Counted from the first letter of the stretch, positions 45,026 through 55,366 are shown. The stretch: DNA of 62,466 nt from Hallella mizrahii (GCF_009695775.1 NZ_VUNG01000022.1:1-62466); one strand, 5' to 3'. Numbers and translations are program-made. The notes: generated by a model not told the origin, from the sequence alone.

Positions 45026-45056
45026 TTGGTCGTTTGGAGATTATTTATTACTTTTG
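45026..45056 (+). promoter_or_regulatory. Promoter of RNase P RNA
   Basis: -33 TTG at 45026-45028 and -7 TACTTTTG at 45049-45056, spacer 20 bp, directly before the mature RNA start. Confidence 0.65.
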
Positions 45057-45061
45057 CAAGA

Positions 45062-45467
45062 TGTAAGGCAGTGCTCCGGCTCGTCGCTGGCATCGCTTCA
45101 GATGCGAGAGGAAAGTCCGGGCAGCAAAGGACACTTCACTTCCGAAAATAGAAGCTATTGGCAACAGTAGGTGTAGGCAGAAGAAAATAACCGCCGCTCC
45201 TCGTGGGCGGTAAGGGTGAGAAGGTGGTGTAAGAGACCACCAGCCGGCGGGTGATCGTCGGGCTGTGCCGTCTGGGGGCTGCAAGTTCATGTAAACTATC
45301 GTCATGTCAGGGTTGTCCGCCCGATGCTACTTTGATGGCAACGATAGAGGGTAGAACGCTTGAGTGATGGGGTGACTCATCAACTAGATAAATGACAGAG
45401 CACCGTCTTTTCCTGAGAACAGACGGTTACGGAACCCGGCTTATCAGGGCACTGCCTTACTTTTTTT
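45062..45467 (+). ncRNA. rnpB: RNase P RNA (class A)
   Basis: The conserved GAGGAAAGTCCGGGC core is at about 45107-45121 and the late motif ACGGAACCCGGCTTA at about 45429-45443. The 5' TAAGGCAGTGC pairs with the 3' GCACTGCCTTA to form P1, so the RNA runs from about 45062 to 45460, then a run of Ts to 45467. It is the catalytic RNA that trims tRNA 5' leaders. Length about 400 nt is normal. Ends are estimated from the P1 helix and T-run. Confidence 0.93.
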
Positions 45468-45587
45468 GTCATCGCATACAATATAAAGAGAGAAACAGGG
45501 TTATCTCAGTTGGAGATATTCTCTTTTCCAATAACCAACATAAGAGAATTTTAGGCAGAGACATTTTAATTTAATTATTCATGGCTT

Positions 45588-46022
45588 ATGAAAGATTTAG
45601 AGCCTAACATACTCAACGATTATGAGCACCGTATTGCCCGCATCATCGAACACTATGGCGACGAGGAGAAGTTTCCCCGGATGGAGCAGTATGGCATAGT
45701 GCGTGAAGAGCTGGACAGCTTCCTTTCGGCTTATCAGGACATCCTTGACAGTGAGGGCACGCAACGGCAGCAGCTCACGCTCTATGGTGTTATCGCTGTA
45801 CTACCTGTATTGGTGTTGAGTGCTTTTCCTGAGGAAAGTTTGCCTTGGGGTAACAAGTCGCTGTTTGTGGGTATAGCCGTTGGATTGGCTTTGGCGTTCA
45901 TGGCCAAAGGAGTGAGAATGTTGGTGACACGCTATCGATTGTCTCAGTTGAAAAAGGAACAGAAAGCGTACGCACAATACGCAGACGCGGTGGATCAATA
46001 CCTGCTCACCAAATCTTTATGA
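45588..46022 (+). CDS. Small membrane protein, unknown
   Basis: 144 aa. The N-terminal 60 residues are acidic and helical (EPNILNDYEHRIARIIEHYG); two hydrophobic segments follow (LTLYGVIAVLPVLVLSAF and KSLFVGIAVGLALAFMAKGV), then a basic C-terminal coiled stretch. ATG at 45588; an ATG seven bases earlier is in another frame and stops at once. It is 32 bp upstream of the YkvA gene and probably cotranscribed. No family recognised. Confidence 0.7.
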   Translation: MKDLEPNILNDYEHRIARIIEHYGDEEKFPRMEQYGIVREELDSFLSAYQDILDSEGTQRQQLTLYGVIAVLPVLVLSAFPEESLPWGNKSLFVGIAVGLALAFMAKGVRMLVTRYRLSQLKKEQKAYAQYADAVDQYLLTKSL

Positions 46023-46054
46023 ATACTTAATTACAATATCTATATGACAAATTT

Positions 46055-46459
46055 ATGAAAGACTTACAGTTGCCGGATTTTATGAAGTACAGCGACAAAT
46101 ACTCAGCAACGGGGTTTGTCGAGAAGATTTCTCATATCGCTAAACGGGCAGGAGCCAAACTCGTATATGCTGCGCTCATTCTTTACTACACGCTTCAGAG
46201 CAAGGATGTACCATTGAAGGACAAAGCGATTATCATTGGTGCTTTGGGCTATCTGATCAGTCCTTTGGATGTTATCCCCGACGCAATACCTATCGCAGGA
46301 TTGGGCGATGATGTGGCAGTATTGTTGTATGTGTTACGCAAAATCAAGGGTGACCTTACCGACGATGTGAAGAAGCGTGCTTACGACAAACTGTCGAAAT
46401 GGTTTGATGAGGACGAGATTGAAGAGGCCAATCATCTCTGGGACGATGCCGACCAATAA
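46055..46459 (+). CDS. YkvA family protein (DUF1232)
   Basis: 134 aa. The DUF1232 core is seen as KAIIIGALGYLISPLDVIPDAIPIAG, followed by LGDDVAVLLYVLRKI. The N-terminus is a helical stretch with a hydrophobic segment (AKLVYAALILYYTLQ). YkvA-like proteins are small membrane proteins of unknown function. Pairs with the preceding small membrane protein. Confidence 0.88.
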   Translation: MKDLQLPDFMKYSDKYSATGFVEKISHIAKRAGAKLVYAALILYYTLQSKDVPLKDKAIIIGALGYLISPLDVIPDAIPIAGLGDDVAVLLYVLRKIKGDLTDDVKKRAYDKLSKWFDEDEIEEANHLWDDADQ

Positions 46460-46501
46460 AAAATACTCTTCCGTTTGCAAAGGATTCTCATTTATGTTTA
46501 G

Positions 46502-46509
46502 TAACTTTG
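46502..46509 (+). promoter_or_regulatory. Probable -7 element for the 303-aa membrane-anchored protein
   Basis: TAACTTTG at 46502-46509; the nearest TTTG (46474-46477) is 24 bp away, somewhat too far. Leader of about 40 nt to the ATG at 46555. Confidence 0.5.
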
Positions 46510-46554
46510 CACTCGTATTTAGGAGTATCGAATTGGAGGATTGAGATCAGAGTG

Positions 46555-47466
46555 ATGCTGAGAAGAAAGATCATACCATTCATTGTGAGGCGGAGGGTCT
46601 ATTTTGCGGTGATTCTCCCATTGATGTTGTTGTTTTGGCTTACTTGCATGGCTTTGCCAGCAACGGAAAACGACATGCGCAAATCTGTCTGTTTGGTGGA
46701 CGGCACTGCTACGCTTTGCCTGAGTGATGGTCAGCATGTTACAGACTTACAGGTGCATCCCATCCATCAGCAAGGTGTCTGGATCAATCGCCATTGGTGG
46801 TGGCCCAGTTGTGACGGCCGGGTATTAACATTGCTTGCCTTACCTTCTTCTCATTTTAGCAAGATACAGCCTGACTCTGCTTTGAAGCGTCAGCGCGACT
46901 CACTGGCGGTGGCTCTTCATCGTTCTACTTTGGTCAGGAAGGAGTTGGAATATTATCTCCGTTGTCATAATGTTCAGGATGAGGGCTACAACCGCATTGC
47001 TGCTTACAGCGCATGGCAGCAGCACCAGCTTGACTCTTTGAAAAGTTTAAATGTTGCAACAAGTAAGTTGGGGCAACGCCATTTGACTTTTCTCTATAAA
47101 TGCAACTTCACAGTGTCGTGGTACGATGACAAGGGACAGTCGCATCATCGTTCGTGTCGGCAATTGCGGATTCCGGTAGACAGTATCAGCCTGCCCATCA
47201 TTGTTCATACCGACAAGACTGTCGTTCCGTGGGGATGCCGTGCAGTGAAGAATGTGCCTTGGGGAGTATCCAGGCACAAGGAGGTGATCACCGTCACCCT
47301 GACGACAGCCGACAACCGGCGGAAAGACCATACGATTCTTACCCGTGGCGATTATGACCTTGGGCAGAAAGTTGGGGTGGCACACGCTTTTGCACAACCG
47401 GGCACTGCTGTCTTTACGCTTCATGGTCGTTTTGTGGGATTGGTGGGAAAGGAGGGTTCACTATGA
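46555..47466 (+). CDS. Membrane-anchored extracytoplasmic protein, unknown
   Basis: 303 aa from ATG 46555 (MLRRKIIPFIVRRRVYFAVI), chosen because an earlier in-frame start at 46507 would lie on the transcription start. One N-terminal membrane helix (about 15-32), the rest extracytoplasmic. A charged helical stretch (KRQRDSLAVALHRSTLVRKE, about 110-135) and a beta-rich C-terminal part (DYDLGQKVGVAHAFAQPGTA) are seen. The last 4 bp overlap the GH25 gene, so it is likely a partner of that lysozyme. No family recognised. Confidence 0.7.
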   Translation: MLRRKIIPFIVRRRVYFAVILPLMLLFWLTCMALPATENDMRKSVCLVDGTATLCLSDGQHVTDLQVHPIHQQGVWINRHWWWPSCDGRVLTLLALPSSHFSKIQPDSALKRQRDSLAVALHRSTLVRKELEYYLRCHNVQDEGYNRIAAYSAWQQHQLDSLKSLNVATSKLGQRHLTFLYKCNFTVSWYDDKGQSHHRSCRQLRIPVDSISLPIIVHTDKTVVPWGCRAVKNVPWGVSRHKEVITVTLTTADNRRKDHTILTRGDYDLGQKVGVAHAFAQPGTAVFTLHGRFVGLVGKEGSL

Positions 47467-48644
47467 AATCTTCATTGAGAAATCTTCTCTCTGCTTTTCT
47501 TTTCATGCCGTTATTGTCTTTTGTGTTCAACGGCTGTACAGTGAAGACCAACGACGTTGCCAAGATGTCGTGGCAAGGTAAGACTTACCAGGGACAGACG
47601 CTTCATGGCAAGCCTGATGGCTTGGGTACGCTCACAGATGGTGACTCCATTATATATAGTGGTATATGGAAGAATGGTTTGCGCCAGGGTAAAGGGTGGA
47701 CTTTGGACTCATTGGGAAACCGCATAGACGGTGTATGGAACCATGACACACTGACGAGTGGTGTGCGTAGGGATTCTGCCGGACTTTATAAGGGTGACTT
47801 TAACCGTCAGCTTCAAGCCAATGGCTATGGCACGCTGATCGATCATCAGGGCACGCTTTATGAGGGCTTTTGGCAAAAGGGAAGTCGCAGAGGTTTTGGC
47901 TTTTCCAGTCAGCATCGTTTCTTCAGAGTAGGAGAGTGGAAGGATGATGTGTATAAAGGAGAACGGTTGAACTACAATTCCTCACGGCTCTATGGCATCG
48001 ACTTGTCGAAATACCAGCATGTGAAAGGAAAGCGTCATTATGGCATCGACTGGTCGCGCCTGCGTATTACCCATCTGGGCACGCTGTCGAAGAAAAATGT
48101 AAGTGGACACGTGAACTATAAAGTATCGTTTGTCTTCATTAAGTCAACGGAAGGCAGTTCCATGCTCAATCCATACTATCTTTCGGATTATGCCGCTTCA
48201 CGTAAACACGGCTATTCTACGGGTACCTATCACTATTTCACGCATCGCTCGTCTGGCAGTCAGCAGGCAGCTTTTTTCTTGTCTAATAGCCGTGTGGCGC
48301 AGAATGACTTGCCGCCGGTGCTGGACTTGGAGTTGCTGCCCAGTCAAATACGTAAGATGGGAGGAGTGACAATCATGTGGCAAAATGTGAGAGCATGGCT
48401 TCGTACGGTAGAGCATCGCACGGGCAAGCGTCCTATTCTTTACATCAGTCAGACTTTTGTCAACCGCTATCTCGACTCGGCTCCGGACATCAAGCATAGT
48501 TATCCCATTTGGATCGCACGCTACGGTGAATACAAGCCCGACATCAAACTGAAGATATGGCAATTGGCACCCGACGGGAGAGTCGATGGTATTCACGGAG
48601 AGGTAGATATTAACGTGTTTAATGGCTATAAAATCGAATTTTAA
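47463..48644 (+). CDS. GH25 family lysozyme lipoprotein with MORN repeats
   Basis: 393 aa. Lipobox ending FNGC (Cys25). Residues about 38-170 hold MORN-like repeats ([56 protein letters not shown]). Residues about 177-393 form a GH25 muramidase: YGIDLSKYQ (Asp180), FVFIKSTEG, and PPVLDLELL (Asp288, Glu290), with the late block [20 protein letters not shown] and DINVF. It should cut the MurNAc-GlcNAc bond of peptidoglycan in the periplasm. MORN repeats often bind membranes or proteins. Starts within the stop region of the preceding gene (ATGA). Confidence 0.9.
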   Translation: MKSSLRNLLSAFLFMPLLSFVFNGCTVKTNDVAKMSWQGKTYQGQTLHGKPDGLGTLTDGDSIIYSGIWKNGLRQGKGWTLDSLGNRIDGVWNHDTLTSGVRRDSAGLYKGDFNRQLQANGYGTLIDHQGTLYEGFWQKGSRRGFGFSSQHRFFRVGEWKDDVYKGERLNYNSSRLYGIDLSKYQHVKGKRHYGIDWSRLRITHLGTLSKKNVSGHVNYKVSFVFIKSTEGSSMLNPYYLSDYAASRKHGYSTGTYHYFTHRSSGSQQAAFFLSNSRVAQNDLPPVLDLELLPSQIRKMGGVTIMWQNVRAWLRTVEHRTGKRPILYISQTFVNRYLDSAPDIKHSYPIWIARYGEYKPDIKLKIWQLAPDGRVDGIHGEVDINVFNGYKIEF

Positions 48645-48708
48645 TAGAATTTCCTTTCATTTTGATTGATTTTTATTCAAATATAGTATCAATTCAAATA
48701 AAAATTAC

Positions 48709-48716
48709 TATATTTG
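48709..48716 (+). promoter_or_regulatory. Probable -7 element of the acn-icd-gltA operon
   Basis: TATATTTG at 48709-48716 followed by CAAC. No TTTG 19-21 bp before. Leader of about 25 nt to the ATG at 48746. Confidence 0.55.
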
Positions 48717-48745
48717 CAACGAGTTTAATCAATAAAGGGAATTAT

Positions 48746-51034
48746 ATGTTGGATATCGAAATGGTGAAGCAGTTCTACGCTGCTTATTCTTCCAAGATTT
48801 CAACGGTAAGAGGGACATTGAAAAGACCGTTGACCTATGCCGAAAAAATACTCTTTACTCATCTTTATGATGAAGCATCGTTGAAGCCACTGAAGCGTGG
48901 CGTCGATTATGCTGATTTCCGTCCGAACAGAGTGGCAATGCAAGATGCTACGGCACAGATGGCCTTGTTGCAGTTCATGAATGCAGGAAGAGAGCATGTC
49001 GCTGTTCCAGCTTCAGTGCATTGCGACCATCTCATTCGAGCTGATGAAGGTGCCAAGGATGATCTTGGAGTGGCTTGTAAAGAGAATAAGGAGGTATATG
49101 ATTTCCTTCGGTCTGCATCCAATAAATATGGTATTGGCTTTTGGGGTCCTGGTGCAGGCATCATCCATCAAGTGGTTCTGGAAAACTATGCATTTCCAGG
49201 AGGCATGATGATCGGCACGGACTCTCATACGCCCAACGCGGGAGGACTGGGCATGGCCGCTATCGGTGTCGGCGGTGCTGATGCCGTGGATGTTCTTACC
49301 GGTCAGCCTTGGGAGCTGCGTATGCCTCGTATCATCGGCGTGCATCTCCACGGAGAGCTTCAGGGATGGGCGGCACCGAAAGATGTCATATTGACGATCC
49401 TCGGACTGTTGACAACCAAAGGCGGTACCAATGCGATCATGGAGTATTTTGGTGAAGGCACCAAGAGCCTGTCTACCACGGGTAAGGCTACGATCTGCAA
49501 CATGGGAGCAGAACTGGGTGCAACCTGTTCTTTATTCCCCTATGACGACAATGCTGATGAGTATCTCTGTCAGACCGGGCGAGAGCAGGTGGCCACGATG
49601 GCGCGTCAGCATGCTGTGGATCTCAGAGCTGATGCTGATGTGGAGTTCCATCCTGAGATGTATTATGATCAGGTCATCGACCTCGATCTGTCCAAGATAG
49701 AGCCCCATCTCAATGGTCCGTTCACACCGGACGCTGCCACACCGATTTCTCAGATGAGAGAGAAAGGTCCCGCCAACGGTTATCCGATGAACGTGGAGGT
49801 AGCACTGATAGGGTCGTGCACCAACTCGTCTTACCAAGACTTGTCGCGTGCGGCTTCTGTCGCCCGTCAGGCTTTGGCATTGCATCTGAAAGTGAAGGCA
49901 CAGCTTATCGTATGCCCAGGTTCAGAGCAGATCCGCTGCACTGCTGAGCGCGATGGGATCTTGGATGACTTCCGTGCCATAGGTGCCGTGGTCATGGCCA
50001 ATGCTTGTGGGCCCTGTATCGGTCAGTGGAAGCGGCACACCGATGACAATACCCGAAAAAATGCTATTGTCACTTCTTTCAATCGTAATTTCCGCCGCCG
50101 TGCCGACGGCAACCCCAATACCTATGCTTTTATCGGCTCGCCTGAGATGACCGTTGCTTTGGCTCTGGCTGGTAAGTTGGACTTCAACCCAGCTACGGAC
50201 TGCTTGGTCAATGAAGAGGGAAAAGAGGTGATGCTCAAAGAACCTCAGGGATTTGTTTTTCCTCCTCAAGGCTTCACCTGTGGAAATAAGGGAGATGCCA
50301 TCAGCACTTTGGAGCAAGAGGGCCTTTTCGTACCTCCTACAGAGCAACACACCGATATGAATGTTGTTATCTCCCCCGATTCACAACGTCTGCAACGGCT
50401 GGAGCCTTTCGCGGCTTGGGATGGAAACGACTTACAGGACATGCCGCTGTTAATTAAGGTGAAAGGTAAGTGTACGACCGATCACATCTCCATGGCGGGT
50501 CCCTGGCTCCGTTTCCGCGGACATCTCCAAAACATATCCGACAATCTGCTGATGGGTGCCGTGAATGCTTTCAACGGTGAGAGCAACAAGGTGAAGGATC
50601 AGATCGACGGTCAGTATAAAGCCGTCTCCGCCGCAGCGAAAGACTATAAAGCCCACAACATGGGCAGCATCATCGTGGCAGAGGACAACTATGGTGAGGG
50701 GTCTTCGCGCGAGCATGCGGCTATGGAGCCCCGTTTTCTCAATGTCAAGGTAGTGTTGGCAAAGAGCTTCGCCCGCATCCATGAGACCAACTTGAAAAAA
50801 CAAGGTATGCTCGCACTGACGTTTGCGAATAAGGATGACTATGATAAGGTGCAGGAGGATGACCGCATCTCTGTGGCTGGTCTGAAAGCGTTTGCGCCCG
50901 GCAAGCCGCTGACCGTCACTTTGACGCATAAGGATGGAACGAGTGATAGTTTCGAGGCGCTCCACACCTATAATCAAATACAAATCGAATGGTTCAAGGC
51001 TGGCTCAGCTTTGAACAACCTTTTAAGATCATAA
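48746..51034 (+). CDS. Aconitate hydratase
   Basis: 762 aa from ATG 48746 ([20 protein letters not shown]); the frame extends upstream across the promoter, so the longer start is rejected. 4Fe-4S ligands Cys358 ([12 protein letters not shown]), Cys421 and Cys424 ([10 protein letters not shown]). The swivel domain contains [15 protein letters not shown]. It isomerises citrate to isocitrate. Size fits the mitochondrial-type aconitase of Bacteroidetes. Followed 13 bp later by icd. Confidence 0.95.
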   Translation: MLDIEMVKQFYAAYSSKISTVRGTLKRPLTYAEKILFTHLYDEASLKPLKRGVDYADFRPNRVAMQDATAQMALLQFMNAGREHVAVPASVHCDHLIRADEGAKDDLGVACKENKEVYDFLRSASNKYGIGFWGPGAGIIHQVVLENYAFPGGMMIGTDSHTPNAGGLGMAAIGVGGADAVDVLTGQPWELRMPRIIGVHLHGELQGWAAPKDVILTILGLLTTKGGTNAIMEYFGEGTKSLSTTGKATICNMGAELGATCSLFPYDDNADEYLCQTGREQVATMARQHAVDLRADADVEFHPEMYYDQVIDLDLSKIEPHLNGPFTPDAATPISQMREKGPANGYPMNVEVALIGSCTNSSYQDLSRAASVARQALALHLKVKAQLIVCPGSEQIRCTAERDGILDDFRAIGAVVMANACGPCIGQWKRHTDDNTRKNAIVTSFNRNFRRRADGNPNTYAFIGSPEMTVALALAGKLDFNPATDCLVNEEGKEVMLKEPQGFVFPPQGFTCGNKGDAISTLEQEGLFVPPTEQHTDMNVVISPDSQRLQRLEPFAAWDGNDLQDMPLLIKVKGKCTTDHISMAGPWLRFRGHLQNISDNLLMGAVNAFNGESNKVKDQIDGQYKAVSAAAKDYKAHNMGSIIVAEDNYGEGSSREHAAMEPRFLNVKVVLAKSFARIHETNLKKQGMLALTFANKDDYDKVQEDDRISVAGLKAFAPGKPLTVTLTHKDGTSDSFEALHTYNQIQIEWFKAGSALNNLLRS

Positions 51035-51047
51035 ACAGGATACTATT

Positions 51048-52232
51048 ATGAATATCAGCAAACAAAACGGGGCACTCATAGTACCCGATCATCCGACTAT
51101 CCCTTTCATCGAAGGAGATGGTGTAGGCAAAGAGATATCACCCATCATGCGCGAGACTGTGGATGCCGCAGTATCGAAGTGCTATGGCGGTAAGCGCAAA
51201 ATCGAATGGAAAGAAGTGCTCGCCGGTGGTAAAGCCCACGAGCAGACCGGAGAATGGCTGCCAGAGGCCACGATGGATGCCTTCCGTGAGAGTCTTGTGG
51301 GCATCAAAGGTCCTCTGATGACTCCTGTCGGTGGCGGTATTCGTAGTCTGAACGTAGCGCTGCGCCAAGGACTCGACCTCTATGTTTGTCAGCGCCCTGT
51401 ACATTGGTTTGAAGGTATCGAGAGTCCTGTGAAGCATCCGGAAAAAGTGGATATGTGCATCTTCCGTGAAAACACGGAGGACATCTACGCAGGCATCGAG
51501 TGGGAGGCAGGCTCAGACGACGCCCGTAAGTTCTACCGTTTCCTCCATGACGAGATGGGGGTTACGAAGGTTCGTTTCCCTGAGACCTCAGGCTTTGGTG
51601 TCAAACCCGTCAGTCGTGAGGGGTCAGAGCGTCTTGTCCGTGCGGCCATCGAATATGCCTTGTCCCACAATCTTCCGTCCGTGACCTTAGTTCACAAAGG
51701 CAACATTATGAAGTTCACCGAAGGTGGATTTAAGAAATGGGCTTACGAGTTGGCTGAGCGCGAGTATGGTGATGCTTTGAAGTCCGGACGCCTGGTGATA
51801 AAGGACTGCATCTGCGACGCTTTTTTGCAAAATGCGCTTTTGAAGCCGCAGGACTATAGTGTCATTGCCACGATGAATCTCAATGGCGACTATATCTCTG
51901 ACATGTTGGCGGCTCAGGTGGGTGGTATTGGCATTGCTCCTGGCGGTAATATCAATTACCAGACGGGACATGCCATCTTCGAGGCTACTCACGGCATCGC
52001 TCCCGACATAGCAGGAAAGAATATCGTCAATCCTTCGAGTATATTGCTTTCGGCGGTGATGATGCTCGACTACATCGGATGGAAAGAAGCCGGAGAGGCC
52101 ATAGAGCAGAGTTTGGCAGAGCTCTATCGTCACCATACGGCCACGGCTGACCTTGCGCGGATGATGACCGACGGCAAGTCGTTGGGTACGAGAGAATTTG
52201 GTGACGCTGTCATCAAAGGTATTTTGAAGTAA
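51048..52232 (+). CDS. icd: NADP-dependent isocitrate dehydrogenase
   Basis: 394 aa. [15 protein letters not shown] at the start, [20 protein letters not shown] and [18 protein letters not shown] carry the substrate-binding Ser and Arg residues; [20 protein letters not shown] and [20 protein letters not shown] are the late conserved blocks. Oxidative decarboxylation of isocitrate to 2-oxoglutarate, giving NADPH. Second gene of the three-gene TCA operon. Confidence 0.95.
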   Translation: MNISKQNGALIVPDHPTIPFIEGDGVGKEISPIMRETVDAAVSKCYGGKRKIEWKEVLAGGKAHEQTGEWLPEATMDAFRESLVGIKGPLMTPVGGGIRSLNVALRQGLDLYVCQRPVHWFEGIESPVKHPEKVDMCIFRENTEDIYAGIEWEAGSDDARKFYRFLHDEMGVTKVRFPETSGFGVKPVSREGSERLVRAAIEYALSHNLPSVTLVHKGNIMKFTEGGFKKWAYELAEREYGDALKSGRLVIKDCICDAFLQNALLKPQDYSVIATMNLNGDYISDMLAAQVGGIGIAPGGNINYQTGHAIFEATHGIAPDIAGKNIVNPSSILLSAVMMLDYIGWKEAGEAIEQSLAELYRHHTATADLARMMTDGKSLGTREFGDAVIKGILK

Positions 52233-52250
52233 GCTAAAAGTTACGGTGTT

Positions 52251-53597
52251 ATGAGAAAGGAATATCTGATATACAAGTTGAGCGATGAGGTGAAGAACTC
52301 TTGCAAGATCCCTCGCGAGGCTTTTACTAAATATGGTGTGAAGCGTGGACTGCGCAACGAGGATGGCACAGGTGTGCTTGTCGGACTGACCAATATCGGT
52401 AATGTCGTTGGCTACGAGCGTAATGACGACGGATCGCTGCGTCCTTGTCCGGGTCGGCTCTACTATCGTGGCTATGAACTCGACGATCTTGTCTCTCCTC
52501 TGTTGAAAGAAAAGCGCTTCGGCTTCGAGGAAATCGCTTATCTGCTTCTTTCGGGCAATCTGCCCGACGAGGAGGAGTTGACGGCTTTCCGTGAGCTGAT
52601 CAATGAGAATATGCCGCTTGACCATCGTACGATTGTGCACATCATCGACTTGGAAGGCAGCAACATTATGAACATCCTGGCCCGTTGCGTGCTGGAGATG
52701 TACACCTTCGACCCCAATCCCGATGACATCTCGCGCGACAATCTCATGCGCCAGTCCATCGAGTTGATCGCCAAGTTCCCCACGATCATCGCCTACGCTT
52801 ATAACATCTATCGACACTCCATGCAGGGCAGTAGTCTCAATATCCGTCATCCCCGTGAGAACATGACGATCGCTGAGAACTTTCTCTATATGCTTAAGGA
52901 TGAAGACTTCACCGAACTCGACGCGCGTATGCTCGATTTGCTGCTTATCATCCAGGCTGAGCACGGTGGTGGTAACAACTCCACGTTCACGGTTCGCGTG
53001 ACCTCCTCAACCCGCACCGACACCTACTCCAGTATAGCTGCGGGAATCGGCTCTCTCAAGGGACCTTTGCATGGTGGTGCCAATATCAAGGCGATCAACA
53101 TGTTTCATCATCTCAAGGAGCAGATCTCTGACTGGACCAATATCGATGAGATCGACACCTATCTCAACCGCATGCTCAACAAGGAGGCTTACGACAAGAC
53201 AGGTTTGGTTTATGGCATCGGCCATGCCGTATACACCATGAGTGATCCGAGAGCTGTGGAACTAAAGAAACTGGCCGGTGAGCTCGCCAAGGAGAAAGGC
53301 ATGGTCAAGGAATACAACTTCCTGAAACTCATCGAGCAGGAGGGCGTGAAGTGCGTGTCCGCATTCCGCAAGACCACAAAGCCTATCTGCGCCAACCTCG
53401 ACTTCTACAGTGGTTTCATCTATGAGATGATCGGGCTCCCGCAGGAGATCTATACACCTATCTTCGCTATGGCACGTATCGTCGGTTGGACAGCACACCG
53501 CATCGAGGAATTGAATTTCGAGGGCCGCCGCATCATCCGACCTGCTTACAAGAACATCTTGGAGCAGAAAAGCTATGTGCCCATCAAGGACAGATAA
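52251..53597 (+). CDS. gltA: Citrate synthase
   Basis: 448 aa. Conserved blocks: AEHGGGNNSTF and SLKGPLHGGANIKA (catalytic His residues), and GHAVYTMSDPRA with the Asp-containing loop region and later YSGFIYEMIGLPQEIYTPIF. Condenses oxaloacetate and acetyl-CoA to citrate. With aconitase and icd it supplies 2-oxoglutarate for glutamate synthesis. Its length and the early RLYYRGYELDDLVSPLL block fit Bacteroidetes citrate synthases. Confidence 0.95.
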   Translation: MRKEYLIYKLSDEVKNSCKIPREAFTKYGVKRGLRNEDGTGVLVGLTNIGNVVGYERNDDGSLRPCPGRLYYRGYELDDLVSPLLKEKRFGFEEIAYLLLSGNLPDEEELTAFRELINENMPLDHRTIVHIIDLEGSNIMNILARCVLEMYTFDPNPDDISRDNLMRQSIELIAKFPTIIAYAYNIYRHSMQGSSLNIRHPRENMTIAENFLYMLKDEDFTELDARMLDLLLIIQAEHGGGNNSTFTVRVTSSTRTDTYSSIAAGIGSLKGPLHGGANIKAINMFHHLKEQISDWTNIDEIDTYLNRMLNKEAYDKTGLVYGIGHAVYTMSDPRAVELKKLAGELAKEKGMVKEYNFLKLIEQEGVKCVSAFRKTTKPICANLDFYSGFIYEMIGLPQEIYTPIFAMARIVGWTAHRIEELNFEGRRIIRPAYKNILEQKSYVPIKDR

Positions 53598-53602
53598 CCT
53601 TG

Positions 53603-53643
53603 ACGGCTTAATAATTCTTAAATATTAAGTGATTGAAAGCCGT
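53603..53643 (+). terminator. Possible terminator hairpin after gltA
   Basis: ACGGCTT (53603-53609) pairs with AAGCCGT (53637-53643), enclosing an inner stem CTTAA/TTAAG (53617-53629). No downstream T-run, so efficiency is uncertain. Confidence 0.4.
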
Positions 53644-53671
53644 AGACACACAGCATCTTGGAAAAATGTAG

Positions 53672-53679
53672 TAACTTTG
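53672..53679 (+). promoter_or_regulatory. Probable -7 element of rpsP
   Basis: TAACTTTG at 53672-53679 followed by CATC. No clear -33 box at the right distance. Leader of about 55 nt. Confidence 0.55.
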
Positions 53680-53738
53680 CATCTGCTTCTACGAGTTAGG
53701 AGCATGATACAAACAATTAATCGTTTATACAAAACAAA

Positions 53739-54290
53739 ATGGCAACAAAAATCAGATTACAGCGCGGTGGTCGCAAAGGCTATGCTTTCTATAGCATTGT
53801 GATCGCTGATGTAAGAGCACCACGTGATGGTAAGTTTACAGAGAAAATCGGTACTTTCAATCCGAACACCAATCCTGCAACCGTAGATTTGAAATTCGAC
53901 CGTGCTTTGTACTGGGTAGAAGCCGGTGCACAGCCTACAGACACAGTTCGCAACATCCTTAAGGGTGAGGGCGTCTACATGATGAAGCACCTGCGCGGTG
54001 GCGTTAAGAAGGGTGCTTTTGACGAGGCTGCCTGCCAGCAGAAGTTCGACGCTTGGAAAGCTGCCAAGGAGCAGAAGTTAAATGCTGTTCGCAGTGCAGA
54101 GACCAAGAGCCGTCAGGACGCAGCTGCTAAGGAGTTGGAGGCTGAGAAGAAAGTGAACGAGGCTATTGCTAAGAAGGTGGCTGACAAGAAGGCTGCTGAG
54201 GCTGCTGCTAAAGCAGAGGCTGAGGCTGCAAAGGCTGCTGAGGCTGCTCAGGCTGAGGCTCCTGCAGAGGAAACACCAGCAGAGGCTTAA
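53739..54290 (+). CDS. rpsP: 30S ribosomal protein S16 with long C-terminal extension
   Basis: 183 aa, twice the length of the E. coli protein. The S16 core occupies about residues 1-85 ([40 protein letters not shown]). The rest is a Lys/Glu/Ala-rich, probably helical tail ending in an Ala-Glu-Pro run. Such tails are usual in Bacteroidetes S16. Ends before a clear terminator. Confidence 0.97.
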   Translation: MATKIRLQRGGRKGYAFYSIVIADVRAPRDGKFTEKIGTFNPNTNPATVDLKFDRALYWVEAGAQPTDTVRNILKGEGVYMMKHLRGGVKKGAFDEAACQQKFDAWKAAKEQKLNAVRSAETKSRQDAAAKELEAEKKVNEAIAKKVADKKAAEAAAKAEAEAAKAAEAAQAEAPAEETPAEA

Positions 54291-54318
54291 CCCTCACTTT
54301 TCTTTCAAAGAAATAACT

Positions 54319-54357
54319 AAAGGATGTATTGCTTATAGCAGTGCATCCTTTTTTTAT
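54319..54357 (+). terminator. Intrinsic terminator after rpsP
   Basis: AAAGGATG (54319-54326) and CATCCTTT (54344-54351) form a stem, with an inner TGC/GCA pair, followed by Ts to about 54356. Confidence 0.9.
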
Positions 54358-54420
54358 GGCATTTCGATTGCGTGGCATGTTTTTTGTTGTTAATATCTCA
54401 AAAAACAGGAGGATAAGATT

Positions 54421-55119
54421 ATGGCATTTATTGATTATTACAAGATTCTTGGCGTCGACAAGGACATCCCGCAGAAGGACGTCCGTCGGGCATATTTGAA
54501 ACGTGCAAAACAGTTCCATCCGGACTTGCATCCTGATGATCCAAAGGCGAAAGCCAAGTTTCAGGCTCTTAACGAGGCTTACGAGGTGATCAATGATCCT
54601 GAGAAACGTAAGAAATACGATCAGTTTGGCGAGCACTGGAAAGAGGCTGATGCTTTCAATGGAGCCGGTGGCGCAGGAGGTAATGGCGGCAGCACGTTCC
54701 ATTGGAGTTCGAGTGGCGGTTCACCGTTCGATGATTTTGACTTTTCGCAATTTGGTGGCGGTGGAGGCTTCTCCAGCTTCTTCCAGGATCTCTTCGGCGG
54801 TATGGGCGGCGTTCATTCCTCGGCTGGTGGCAGCAGGATGCGGACAAGTAGGGGTGAGATGAATGCCAATGTCTATATCGATCTCTACACCGCATTGCTC
54901 GGTGGAGAAATCGTCATTCAGCTCAATAATGGCAAGAAGATCAAACTGAGAGTAAAGCCGGAAACCCAAAGCGACACGAAAGTGCGTGTACGTGGTCAAG
55001 GCTATGACAGGGGTGACGGTACCTATGGCGATTTGATCATTACTTACAAAGTGAAGTTGCCGACAAATCTCAACGATAAGCAAAAGAGTTTGCTCCATCA
55101 GATGCAGATGGCACAATAA
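54421..55119 (+). CDS. DnaJ-like (CbpA-type) co-chaperone with a single C-terminal domain
   Basis: 232 aa. J domain at 1-68 with the HPD motif (FHPDLHPDDPKAKAKF). A Gly/Phe/Ser-rich linker follows (about 77-150). The end (NANVYIDLYTALLGGEIVIQ, VKPETQSDTKVRVRGQGYDR) matches only one of the two substrate-binding domains; there is no zinc finger. So it is shorter than CbpA (about 300 aa). It should stimulate DnaK. It stands between the rpsP and its own terminator. Confidence 0.85.
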   Translation: MAFIDYYKILGVDKDIPQKDVRRAYLKRAKQFHPDLHPDDPKAKAKFQALNEAYEVINDPEKRKKYDQFGEHWKEADAFNGAGGAGGNGGSTFHWSSSGGSPFDDFDFSQFGGGGGFSSFFQDLFGGMGGVHSSAGGSRMRTSRGEMNANVYIDLYTALLGGEIVIQLNNGKKIKLRVKPETQSDTKVRVRGQGYDRGDGTYGDLIITYKVKLPTNLNDKQKSLLHQMQMAQ

Positions 55120-55172
55120 ACACGGGATGTCATAGGACAATTCTCGTTATCATAGAACAAAGAATTTAGTTC

Positions 55173-55209
55173 AAGCAGTTTCTATCTCATGGTAGGAGCT
55201 GCTTTTTTT
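55173..55209 (+). terminator. Intrinsic terminator after the DnaJ-like gene
   Basis: AAGCAG (55173-55178) and CTGCTT (55199-55204) with further G-U-rich pairing inside, then a T-run to 55209. Confidence 0.82.
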
Positions 55210-55335
55210 GTTTTCGCATCGTGACTGCTCATTGAAAGTGAGAGAAATAAAGCCACTTTTGCGTCATTCTCTTTGTGTTGAAGGCTTGATAAGAAAGAAT
55301 GATTTTCAGGCATTTCGATTTTTTCTAAAGTAACT

Positions 55336-55366
55336 TTTGAGGGCTCGTTTTTTTTTAGTAACTTTG
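55336..55366 (+). promoter_or_regulatory. Promoter of pheT
   Basis: -33 TTTG at 55336-55339 and -7 TAACTTTG at 55359-55366 with a 19-bp spacer. Leader of about 37 nt to ATG 55408. Confidence 0.75.

Noticed and set aside
48662..48745. Upstream extension of aconitase
   Set aside because: The frame is open, but it contains the -7 promoter box and its residues do not belong to the family.
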